Shown here in pieces: positions 36,948 through 48,300 of a stretch of DNA of 64,000 bases. Numbering within the stretch: position 1 is the stretch's first letter; each line of letters opens with the position of its first letter. The notes beneath the pieces are model-generated. The model was not told the origin of the DNA, searched no databases, and saw only the letters and a program-made list of their open reading frames with translations. This DNA comes from Lineus longissimus (taxonomy: Eukaryota > Nemertea > Pilidiophora > Heteronemertea > Lineidae), in contig NC_088326.1 in NCBI RefSeq assembly GCF_910592395.1, forward strand, positions 12,653,001 through 12,717,000. The letters run 5' to 3'. The position numbers were made by a program, and so were the translations under genes.

Positions 36948-38589
36948 CGGGGATTCAGCAACTGACTGAAGTTTTCTATTTTGTAAATTTTGTTGATGAT
37001 GCAGTCATTTTTGGCTGTTGTCCATTTCAGACCGTCTGATGGACAGACGGTCAGGCGAGACACCTAGGACTTATTTCAGACCATCTGGCGGACAGGAAGG
37101 CGTCAAATCAGTCCACTTGGAGCACCTGATGGACAAGACAGCTAGGGTCAGGTCAGCCCACTGGGATTCATCTCAAGACTAGAGTCAGTTCATTTAAGTT
37201 TGACGTGTGTCAGATCGGACCACTAGATGGACGACTTGGTCAGGTCAGTCCAATTCAACTTGAACGACCACCTCATGAAATATTGGCCAATCAGACGCCA
37301 GAAATTCGGCTTCCTCCGATCGGTGCTGTGATGAGTAACTAAAGGGGAAATCTAAATGGAGAGGGTGGCGGCTGCACGCATCCATTCGACGTGCATCTGA
37401 CGAGAGTCAGTACGGTATCAATCACAATGACATGTTTTGGTTAGATTCCCGGGGCGGTCCATCTCGTCATCCTTTTCGTCAGGGACGAGGCCGATTCACT
37501 GCGTCCGGAGTGTAATATTGCTGAGACAACTTGTCAATTATATTCGTAGTGGGGTAAAGATGGCCAATTCGGGCCTAGACATCAACGAAAAATTTCAAAT
37601 ATTCACATGTTCAAGGAAGAATCGGAGCATTTATCAGCGCCCTCGTCGATAAAATACTTTCGCATAGTTCATGTATTTTGTACTTCGTCGTACGTAGTTC
37701 TCAATAAGGCTTGGAAAAGCTACATATTTAGCCTCGGAGCTGGCATGCTACAACTGTTAAACGATGAGAAGGTAATGCGTTTTATCCTGTTCCCTCAAAT
37801 TTATATTCCACGCATTGATAAACAGACGTGAGGAAATATTTCCAATTGATCGTCGCCATTATCTAATGAGTGCACTTATCAAATCATCAACCCACAAAAC
37901 TGTAATCTTCAACTCTAATGAAGGCGCAGAATCCTTATGCATACCGGTATTTAATTTAATCGAGTCACGTGATTAATTTCGAGTCGCCGTGGTATTTGAT
38001 GCTGGGCGAGGTTGTTCGAAGGGAGTTGCCTTTTCGACCCGTATCGAAGACGGACGTCTCTTTATGAAAATCAGCTAAGGAAAGCAACCAACACCGATCC
38101 GACTTAGAAAAACTGGGCAACGTCGCTCTGACGTACGTGGACAATTTCGGACTCATCAACGAGCAACCCGTGATTGTACACTTCACGAAAAAGCATTCAG
38201 TTGAAACTGGTACCAACCGTGGATAGAGACCCAAGACTTCTATCGCACTAGGAATTCGAAGCTGGCAACGGCAGGCCTTAGCGGAATTGGTAGCAATTTT
38301 TTCCACTGGCACTATCATATCATATTTCGGACTAGCTCGCCCATCAGACATATCAGAGTGCATTATCCGTAATTCAGCACTCTAACCGTCTGCATTTCGA
38401 AATTGTTGATCTGCAGAGAGCGTTGGACTGTGAGCGGCCCGTAGTTGCTGCTGTTCTTTTGATCTGAACTGGTAGGATCTGTTTTGAACTAGAAGGATAT
38501 CTTTTGAACTGCAAGGAACATTGTTTCGAACTGAGTTTTGAACTGGTAGGAACTGTCGTTGATTTTGCTTTGAACTAGGATCTTTGTTT

Positions 38590-38756
38590 TAAGTAGAAAC
38601 CACAGGAAATACGAAAAACGACTGCTCTTTCCACAGATACAAATCGCAGTCAACAGCGCCCGACATGAGAAGAATGGCTGTGATGTATTAATTCTAACCA
38701 GGGAGACACAATTTGAGCCAAAGACCTCACGGACGAAACAATCCTCAAACCTCAGG
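38590..38756 (+). other. Non-coding first exon of GPCR copy 2 (5' UTR)
   Basis: Counterpart of the copy 1 exon. The donor GTGAGT is at 38757 and the acceptor ends at 39270, 25 bases before the ATG at 39296. Roughly 430 bases just upstream (38161-38590) have no match in copy 1. They include near-repeats of the phrase TTTTGAACT(A/G). The 5' boundary is approximate. Confidence 0.45.
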
Positions 38757-39007
38757 GTGAGTGAAATGCCCTTCTTATTATTTTTAGTAGCACTGTAACC
38801 AATGGCAGTCAATTGCGTCATCCTTACCGGGCGACAGTACGAGGCCAGTCCATTGAGTCCCGAGTGTAGGCTATGCAATGGTTGATATTTTGAAATACAT
38901 TTTGACAGAAATTTGCTTTTGCAAAGGAAAAATTAAGAAAGAGAGTGTGGAGATTTACGTCACTGTCACGATGTCATAATCTCCGTCAGAACACAATAGA
39001 CGGAGCC

Positions 39008-39250
39008 GGGCACTTTTTCGAGGGGGAAATTCGACCACTCCGATTTCTCGGCATTGTCTTGCCGTCTTGGTCCTGTACAGGTTTTCCAGGGAAACGAAAA
39101 ACCGTTTCGAGTTTTCATGAGCTAAGAAACCTTGAGGGTCTTTTCATATCTCTGAAATCCTCTCGGGCATTGTAGGGGATGCATATTTGCGTTCGTTGAA
39201 AACCTCTTAAAGGCTTTGAAAAGCCCAACAACGTTACTCTTAAGAATGCA
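39008..39250. mobile_element. Same old MITE in the GPCR copy 2 intron
   Basis: Orthologous insertion to 34770-35012, nearly identical in sequence. It was therefore present before the GPCR duplication. Confidence 0.6.
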
Positions 39251-39295
39251 GTACTTCGTACCTTTTTCAGGTGAGGACTAAACACACGAATCAAG

Positions 39296-40426
39296 ATGGC
39301 GACCGTGACGACCGTGTTTCAGGACTTTTCACCCTCCGACCAGGAGAGCACCATGGACAGCATGTTGATGAATGCAACAGTCACTACTCGGAAACCCCCA
39401 GCGAAATTTCCAACACCCAACCCGGAGGTTTTACCAGTCAAAGAATGCCTTGCGACTAATGAGTATCTTGTAGGCCAATGGCTTTTTGAAAACCACGCGT
39501 TTATAGAGGTCGCCACCGGTTTCGTAGGTTTCGTTCTGGTTATGATCGTGTATGCAAAGAGAATGTTTAAGGGCACCCCCTATCTTTACATGTGTACACT
39601 AGCCATTTTTGATGTGGCCTATCTGATGATGTATGCATTTCAGACGAAACTGATGTACGAAGTCCAATATAACTGGGGTGATTATGGCTGCGGGCTCATC
39701 GAGTTCCTTGGCGTCTTTTTTAACGAGCTCGCTATCGGGGCTTTAGTCTTTATGACTGTTGAGCGCATGCTGGTTATAGCATTCCCGCTAAAGTTCCAAC
39801 GCGTATTCACAGTCAAAAAGGCTCTCATCGCTCTCTTGGCTCTGGCAATTGTCGTAGCTTGCATCAATTTTCCGGTGATGTTTATAAAATTCGTTCTGCG
39901 GAAACCGAAGGTAAGGTACGTCTATGATTTTATGATATACAGGTGTTTCTACTTATTCCCTTATCCAGGTTTTGAGACAACCTTAGCGTTATTCGTAAGC
40001 AAATATGGCCGTATAATTGGGTTCATATTTACACCCACAATTATCTTGTTCCTCTGTAATATTTCAATAATTATTACCATGGCAAGGAGTAGGAAAGAAC
40101 AGGGCAAGATGTCTGCAGAATCCGGTGAGAAGGCGGCGGGTCAACTGCGGCACATCACCGCCCAAATGCTGTCTGTGTCCGTGAGCTTCGTAGTACTACA
40201 ATTCATTTTTTGCGTCATGTATTTCCCAAGTACATACCTCACAGACTTCAGCACCGTATTATGGCCAGTGTGCTCCTGGCGTTACATTCGTCGCTTCTTG
40301 GCCCGCGAAATTGGCAAGTTTTCCTCAAACATGCAGCATGCTATTAATGCTTACATGTACTGTCTGGTCAGTGCGAAGTTCCGGAAGGAACTTTTGCAGG
40401 CACTTGGCATAATTAAGAAGGTGTAA
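39296..40426 (+). CDS. Divergent class-A peptide-type GPCR, tandem copy 2, C-terminally shortened (376 aa)
   Basis: Paralogue of the receptor at 35054, in the same orientation about 4.24 kb downstream. By eye the two differ at about 48 of 376 aligned residues (about 87% identity). It keeps the same unusual features: no TM1 GN, ERM instead of DRY, no CWxP tryptophan, NAYMY instead of NPxxY, cysteines in TM3 and ECL2, and KFRKELLQAL in helix 8. The changes cluster in ECL1, TM4-TM5, ECL2 and ECL3; the intracellular loops, TM7 and helix 8 are nearly identical. The last 24 residues of copy 1 are missing, because a local repeat of about 23 bp introduced a TAA at 40424. The old tail remains open in the same frame to a TAA at 40505. 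It should still fold as a receptor, but without the serine/threonine-rich tail its desensitisation may differ (inference). Poly(A) signal at 41164. Confidence 0.86.
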   Translation: MATVTTVFQDFSPSDQESTMDSMLMNATVTTRKPPAKFPTPNPEVLPVKECLATNEYLVGQWLFENHAFIEVATGFVGFVLVMIVYAKRMFKGTPYLYMCTLAIFDVAYLMMYAFQTKLMYEVQYNWGDYGCGLIEFLGVFFNELAIGALVFMTVERMLVIAFPLKFQRVFTVKKALIALLALAIVVACINFPVMFIKFVLRKPKVRYVYDFMIYRCFYLFPYPGFETTLALFVSKYGRIIGFIFTPTIILFLCNISIIITMARSRKEQGKMSAESGEKAAGQLRHITAQMLSVSVSFVVLQFIFCVMYFPSTYLTDFSTVLWPVCSWRYIRRFLAREIGKFSSNMQHAINAYMYCLVSAKFRKELLQALGIIKKV

Positions 40427-41163
40427 TTGGCATTATTAAGAAGGTGTCGTATGCGTGCTTCTACTGATGTGAGCAGCAGTGTCACTAATACTGTAGCGCC
40501 ATCTTAAAGTGACACCTAGAACTAAAAGGAGTAAAACTCATCATGACATGCATGAGTGTATACTCACTTTCGTTGGCGTGTTGTTAGTGCGAATTTCGCG
40601 AATGACCAAGATTCGCCAGAACTAAAACGGAAATATTATTTGATTGGAGAAAACGAAAAGTAACTTCATAAACCGCCCACGTTATTGTGCATCGAATAAT
40701 AACGATGCACGAATATTTGGTAACTTATTACAGCCACTGGCGCACGGAATCGTGGGGTGAACTAAACTTCGCCACCAGCTAAATATAGTAGTTGGTAGAA
40801 CTGAACTGCAGCAGACTCATAGCAAGAGCAGTCTACACTCCTGACAGCATGTAAATCTTTCTACAGTTGATTTTTCTTCGACAGCGCGGAGTTTAAAAAA
40901 GACGCCTTGCAGGCACTATGGCCATGAGAAGGAAACGTCCGATTGTCGTACGGGATCAAAAGTGAAACTATACTTCCCCCCTCACCAAAAAGTAGTAGGC
41001 CTACTTAGAACTGAATTGTTGTTTTGATTTTAAAACTTCCCTGCTTAAACACAGAAGTAATTTAAAGTCGAGAGGCTCCTTTCACGGGAAAGTTAATCAA
41101 GGGTGAATGTCGACGGAGCTCCCGAAAATTGTATTCATGTGCAAACATATGTACATCATGCGC

Positions 41164-41169
41164 AATAAA
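41164..41169 (+). terminator. Poly(A) signal of GPCR copy 2
   Basis: AATAAA in the context GCGCAATAAACTTG, positionally equivalent to the signal at 36942 in copy 1. Confidence 0.5.
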
Positions 41170-42190
41170 CTTGCATTTGGTAACAGACTGAAGTTTCCAT
41201 TTTGTCATTTTTGTTGATTCTGCAGTCATTTTTGGCTGATGGACAGACAGTCAGGTGAGTCACCTAGGACTTATTTCAGACAATCTAGCGGACAAGAAGG
41301 ACTTGGAACGACTGATGGACAAGACAAATAGACAGAGCAGTCCACTTGGACTCGATCTCAAGACTCGTGTCAGTTCATTTACCGTAAGTTCATTCTGAAC
41401 CATCAAAGTTAATCAATCCGTTACCTCCCTCATACCTCTGAAGAAAAGCATGCCATTTTCTGTATCTCGTGCGCCTCGATTTGAGGTGAGCCAATCAGAA
41501 TGCTGCTTTCAAAATTGTGATTTTCAAGAACGAGTCATTTATTTATTCTCGCCTCCAGTCTTCGCATACACTTTCGACACAGCGTTTTTGAACGTAGAAG
41601 ACTCGAAGCGAGGTTGCTTAGATTATGATCAAAGTGTGCTCTTGTTACAGGCCTTCTGATTGGTTAATACCGGCGGTAGCGTGCAATCTAGTGAGGTATA
41701 ACAGAACCAAACTTATACAGGTAGATCTGCGTATTGCGTCAAGGGTGGGTTAAATGGAATCCGGTGTACAAGGAATGGACGTCCTAGGAATGCAAGACCC
41801 CCATACAATAGCTGTGTACTGTCAACGAATGTGGTTAATGGTTTGGTTAGGGTTTAACTACATAATCGTCAACAAAGGAACTCGGCGACTCTTTTCACTT
41901 TAACAAAAGGACCGGACTTAGATTCCGGGGAACTTGCATTTCTTTTACACCGGGTCGGTGGGGTGGATCCAAGGCTCGAGGGTCAAGATGCGTAAGTTTG
42001 ACTAATGTCAGACCATTTGATGGACGACTTGGTCGGATCAGTCCAATTCAACTTAAAATACTACATGGTGGACTATAGCTGGTGAAGTAAATGTAGATCG
42101 AGTCGAGTCAACTCGATAGCGAGTACTCTAGAAGACCACACGACAACATTAGAAAGAAAGGCATATACGATGTAGAATGGCTTGCATTAC

Positions 42191-42196
42191 TTTATT
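42191..42196 (-). terminator. Poly(A) signal of TRMT11
   Basis: TTTATT on the plus strand (AATAAA on the minus strand) about 155 bases beyond the TRMT11 stop codon. It is the nearest canonical signal. Confidence 0.5.
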
Positions 42197-42350
42197 TCGT
42201 TAAGTGAACAATAAATTGTGCATTTAATGACAAATCAACATTACACTCTTTCAATTGAATCTCGGAGATCCGTGATGATACAAACATCCCGAATATCTCC
42301 ACGGTAATTCATCAAGAATCTGGTTTCTTACAAGACTTTCCCCCGAGAGG

Positions 42351-45300
42351 TCACGTCAAACTCGGTTCAAGTTGATCGGCGCAATCAGCAGTACCAGCAT
42401 GCGCTGAAGAACCATCAGCACTACACTCTGCTTCCATAGAACTAGACTTGTCTTTAGTAACCCTTGAACCTTTAGCCTGAGAGCTGCCCTCTGAAATTCC
42501 TTCTTTTTCTAATGATTTCCGCCTCGCACGCTTTCGCTCCATCTTGCGAACCTTTCTTGGTAATTGCTTCTCAGCTAGCGGTGGAAAGCACTTTTCTCGA
42601 AAAGCAACATTGTCTTGGAAATGGTCCTCTTCTATATAAGTCTGCATATTTTCCTTAAAGATAAAAAAGGGTTATGTGGAACGACACACAGACATGCCAA
42701 AACATGGCTCAAGTCGCTTGCAATTATCCAAATAACAAATCTATCTTGCGTTTGTTGGATTCGTTTTTGTTTGTTTAAGTTTGATTAGTTATTATTCATG
42801 TTATTTGGTCTCTAATGTCCACATATAAAGTTACTCAATGTTCCGTTATCACAACAATGGCTACTGTTGTCATGATTGTGTAAAGTAAAATAAACTCACG
42901 ATCTGTAGCACTTTTTTAAGCTGTAATGAGCTGAAAACATTGTTAAGGTGTCATATATTTTGAATCCCTCATCTCACTTCACTGATCTTGCAAAAGTGTG
43001 CATTAAACATGCATTGGGGACTCTTATGATATTTGGCCCCGACCTGCTCTATCTCTGGGTCTGAACCAAGGTCGGAAAACTGATGTAAACCTGCCTCATA
43101 CTCCAGAGTTTTCTCCATTGTGATGAGACGACGTCCAATCTGCATGGTGAGAATTTGTTCACTGTTGGCTGCAAGACTTAAGCACGGATGTTTGGGCAAG
43201 TGAGAATCTTTATAACTGAAATGAATAAGATATTGTATGGCAGGCAAGTGAGTCTTTATGACTGAAATGAATAATATATTGTATGGCAGGCAAGTGAGTC
43301 TTTATGACTGAAATGAATAATATATTGTATGGCAGACAAGTGAGTCTTTATGACTGAAATGAACAATATATTGTATGGCAGGCAAGTGAGTCTTTATGAC
43401 TGAAATGAATAATATATTGTATGGCAGGCAAGTGAGTCTTCATGACTGAAATGAATCGTTCTGAAAATGAATCGTTATTACGGAGATCGAGTACACATGT
43501 TCTTGCTGATCAAGTATGGATTAATCTATATTCGCTGAAATGGATGACATATTAAAAGAATCTTTATCACTGAAACGGATAATATGTTAATATGGCAAGT
43601 GAGAGTCCTTATAACTGAAATAAATATCATCTAATGGTAAATATGTCCTTATAACTGAGAGGGATGATATCGGCTATGGCAAGTAACATGATGAAATGCA
43701 TAACAGAACGACATCAATAGCACCATTAAGTAGCAGATCTTTGGTACCAAGGAAGGATGGAAACGAAAAACAAACTTACTCTGGTCTGATAACAGGCATC
43801 CAGTAGACCAGGCGTCCCCCGATCGTTAGATATTTGGCGGCAAAATTCAGCAAATCCCTAAAGATGTCGGCTAATTCATATTTTGATTTCGATGGAATCC
43901 ACAATGTTTTCCTGAAACAAATAATTTCGGGAAAGTCAACATGACCTTCAAGGTTTCAATACGATAGCTTACGCAAGTCTACTCGTGACTGCATTTGCTA
44001 TAACAAAGTCTATCAAAATGATTTAAACGTGGTGTGTAGCAAACCTCGGCATCGATTACAGAATGTACCTACTCTTCCTCTGTGAGCTGTAGGCCTTTCT
44101 GTGGAGCGATGGTGCGAGTTGATTCTCTCAGGCCGTACGGAGCTGCAAATACAAGGAATTAGAAAACATTCAAAAGTGCATATAAGGTATCTTTGCGGAC
44201 TTGACAACTCCATCTGGTGGCCTAGTTCTCAACCAAAGCACTATGATTGTGTTTGCGACCTGCATGTAACGGTAGGAGTTTTTTTAAGAAAGTGGCAAAA
44301 TTCGGGCACTGCAGACATATTCAGTATAAACCCACGGTCACCTATAAAGCTATTAGGCCTACACGGTTTAAAGTATGGAACAGGCTATTCGAACCGCCAC
44401 GGTGTATGGGGCCATTGTTTCCGGTCTTATTCGCACCGTCAGAAACACAGTTACGGTGAAAGGTACCGTACCGTGATGGTGCGAATAATACGGAGTGAAT
44501 AAATAGATCGCACCGTGGTGGTGTTTGTTTGTGACGAGTGTTGGAAGTGCCTTTACTCCTGGCTCCGGGTGAGGGTAGGGTCCTTGACTTCCAGCCAGGC
44601 CAGTCGGCCCTGTCACGATACGAATAGCCACGGCCTTAAAGTATAATACTCACGGTCAGTGATGATTGCATCAAACTTTAAACCAGGCCTGTAGATGTTA
44701 CACTTTGCTGCGTCGGCAAGTATGACGTCTAGATAGCGGTTGGATAATCTGTACTGCTTCATGTTGGCAGCGACGCTCTCATCAGGGGCACGCTTTGTCT
44801 GATTGTGACGACTCGGTTTTCCTGGAATAAAGTTATATGGATGAAGATACCATGATGTTTAAACCATCAACCATGATGTTTAAACCATCACATTGAAATA
44901 GGTATCAAAGGGGTACGCCGTTCATAATTACTGGTGATCCAAGAAAATAGAAATACAGTTGTGTACGACTCACCTTTAGCATGTAGCAGTGTATAATTGA
45001 TGTCAGTTCCCATCACGAAGCCTCCAAAATGAGCACAGGCAACTAACAAACTTCCTAGAAGAAAAGAGCAGTTCAATCTAAATGTTGACACTAATTCAAC
45101 ACCATGAGACTCCAGTTTATATTTTTCAATACTGCCACCTGCATGTGACCCAGAGGAACCAGGCGACGTGGAGCAGACAGCCATACTCAAAGGGAACTTA
45201 AGTCAACTGTTGGCTTTACAAACCAGACCGAACTACCTATTTGACTGAACTGCTGTGGAAGTGGTATGCACCGAATACTCAGAAGAGAGAGACTCAGGGG

Positions 45301-48300
45301 AAGGGCTGGTACCTACCAGTTCCGACAAATGGATCTACTACAATATCACAGTCCTTGACTTGGCCCATATTGGCCATGATCAGTGCTAACGATGGATCCA
45401 TACTTGTATTGCCTGCAAGAAGAAACGATAATGACAGGACCATCTTCCATAGGACCATGTCGTATTGTGGTTAATGAGAACAGCACAGGGTCAAAAAGGG
45501 CCAAAATGAAAAATCCAGACTACCTGACCATAAAACACACCAGTCAAGGAAAGATTCTCTCAAAAGCACGAATAGGCTTTCAGATGTCTACTTCTCTGAT
45601 ATATGAATAGATGGCAGTACTATGGCATTTTATGGGTTTTTATTGGCTGCAGTGTTCGGTTAATGGGGGACGTTATTACCGGGAGATGGCAGCAAAAGTT
45701 ACATATCCATTTGAGGGCTTTGAATCAACACAGCAGAAGTTTGAACCAAATCTTTAGATTTAGCATCTGGTTACAAGTGTGCATGATGTATCCCTTGGTT
45801 ACAGTTCGATTACCAATTTTTATACCTATGAAACATCGAGTTTTCAAACTGAATCGTTTTCTTGATCCATCTCGAAACCCATCAGCCACCTGGAAAAGAA
45901 ACACGTTATCAAAGTTTCTTTTAACCACTGCAACCATGCACCAATAAGGACAAGGGACAAGGCAGTTACAACCCTTCATAGTTCATGCTCTCAGACTCCT
46001 GACAGAGGGAGGCCACAGTTATTCATCACCTCAGAACTGAACGCCGTAGTCTATAAGCCAACTTAAAGGGAGAGGCCTACTACACAATCGAATGGTAAGA
46101 GGAAGAGAGTCCTACTACACAATCGAATGGTAAGAGGAAGAGAGGCCTACTACACAATCGAATGGTAAGAGGAAGAGAGGCCTACTACACAATCGAATGG
46201 TAAGAGAAAGAGAGTCCTACTACACAATCGAATGGTAAGAGGAAGAGAGGCCTACTACACAATCGAATGGTAAGAGGAAGAGAGGCATACTACACAATCG
46301 AATGGTAAGAGGAAGAGAGGCCTACTACACAATCGAATGGTAAGAGGAAGAGAGGCATACTACACAATCGAATGGTAAGAGGAAGAGAGGCCTACTACAC
46401 AATCGAATGGTAAGAGGAAGAGAGGCCTACTACAGGATTGCCAAGAATTATTTCAGTCAAATAATGTAAGCTAGAGGGACAGAATAGAAGACTAAGCTGT
46501 GGGGATCCCAAGATGAACTTGCCAGTATGGCATACAACCACCTTTGCGACTGTATGATATTGGCCAACATTAAACGCTGAAGTGATTACAGAGGAAGGCG
46601 ACCCCATGATCTCTTGATCATGAGGCTGCCTCCACTCCGCTACCACTATACACTGCTGAATCTGACATGCAATATCTAACGTTACTGGCGAGAGGGGATA
46701 CAAACGCAAACATTAGGGGTGAACATGTTTACCTTAATGTTCTTTTTCATTGGAAAATGCAGCCACTTGCGGGAACAAATTGAAAGCAAAGCCTGAAAAG
46801 GATGTTTTCACATTCATATAGGGCTGCGAAAATAAAAAGGTATCTAGAATCTATTTCTTACCCATCTTCCTGCATACAACACTGATGGCTCTGCAGCAGA
46901 ATCCCTCCCCTCTCTCTTGTAATATTCAAATAGCTGTAGCGTGACATCTGGAGTCTTAAGGTTCACTTTACCCTCGGGCTTAAGCACTCGACATAATTCC
47001 TGGAAAGAAACACAACAACTCGGTTACGAGGACTTCGACCCATTGGCACATCAAAACCAGAAAGCTCATGGAGTGTATCAGCTGTAGCAAGCAGTTCATC
47101 TTGGAAATTGAAAACCCAAATCGGGAGTCTAAGCATTTTACGACACAAACGACTTTGGATTACTATTGTATCACCAGCCCTATGGGAACTCCTTTGGTGA
47201 AGGTTACCGGGCCCACAGCCATGAAGAGAAGGACCTGTGGAGTCAGACACTTACTTCGATTTTCTTAATTTTTTCTTTGAGTGACAACGTCTTGTTATAC
47301 GTCTCCACATTGATGCAGAACGTTTTGTCTGGAGGCAGAAAGGGCTTCTGAAAAAGATGATTATAGTTTTAAATAGCTTGTTGGTATCGTTCAGCCAAGC
47401 GTTTATCTTTTCAGGAATGTCTATTAGTTATACCAAGAATTGATAAAGACAAGGATGAATTTGTCTTTAAATGCCAATACTCAAAATACTCACAAAGACT
47501 TCGCTTGGTAGTAACCGGAGATTCTCTATAAGACCATCAAAGGTTTTGCCTGTCGCCCAAACCTCATAGAATGACCTAAAAAGAAGAACAGCTTGAAGGA
47601 AAAAGTCGAGCAGAAAATGTTATAGGTCTAAATCCGAAATTTGAAATCCACTCTCGAGATGCTTATCAAGGTGTAAATAAGTCGGTGTTGTGTATAGGCC
47701 TACTGATATACAATACTAGATGCCGAGTTTCAGCAAATTTGCATGCATGATAACTGCACTACGGCATTGTGTATAACTGCATTTCTATTTCCCTAAGCCA
47801 CTATAAACGGTGTACCTCCAATACTATCAAGACAGTGTAGGCCTAAAAGGAGTAGGCCTAACTGGGATGGTTTTGAAATCCTAGAAACATCCCAAACTCA
47901 CCTGACGAGGACTGCCCTACTTGCTACTTTCTTTGCCGACTCCTCTGATGGGATTTCAACAACCAGAAAAGGATTCTGCAAATAGTAATTCAAGAGTAAT
48001 TATGACAATCACTTTTATCGAAGCAAAATTGGACTTGACTTACGTGCTATGGCCAGGGCTGTACATGATCTACGGTATATTGACCAGCGCTTCATAAGGG
48101 CCTACCTCATTGTCATATTTGGTCACACAGTTGACCGTAGTATCCACAACCGAAGCTATTGCTTTCAGCTCCTGGAATGATAACAAAACACATTTACGTT
48201 AGTCGTTAACAACATACGGTGCCTACCATATCGAGCACACAGCGGTATGCCATCACCAACCTGATTCAACAACAAAAAATACTGTATCCCACTACAGTTT

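Larger units (their letters stand above)
31655..37270 (+). repeat. Tandem duplication unit 1 (contains GPCR copy 1)
   Basis: Blocks in this unit match blocks in 37280-42060 in the same order. They include 31711-31810 with 37341-37440, 34100-34330 with 37960-38160, the GPCR gene with its 3' UTR, and 37190-37260 with 41990-42060. Unit 1 holds about 1.4 kb (32.1-33.5 kb) and a 423-bp TIR element (33569-33991) that unit 2 lacks. Boundaries are approximate, from reading by eye. Confidence 0.75.
37280..42060 (+). repeat. Tandem duplication unit 2 (contains GPCR copy 2)
   Basis: Second head-to-tail unit. Compared with unit 1 it has about 430 extra bases at 38161-38590 and about 600 extra bases at 41388-41990. 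It lacks the TIR element found at 33569-33991. Its right end runs up to the 3' side of TRMT11. Confidence 0.72.

Noticed and set aside
43239-43470. CRISPR-like regular spacing of repeats
   Set aside because: The repeats are directly adjacent 46-bp minisatellite units without variable spacers, in a eukaryotic gene intron.
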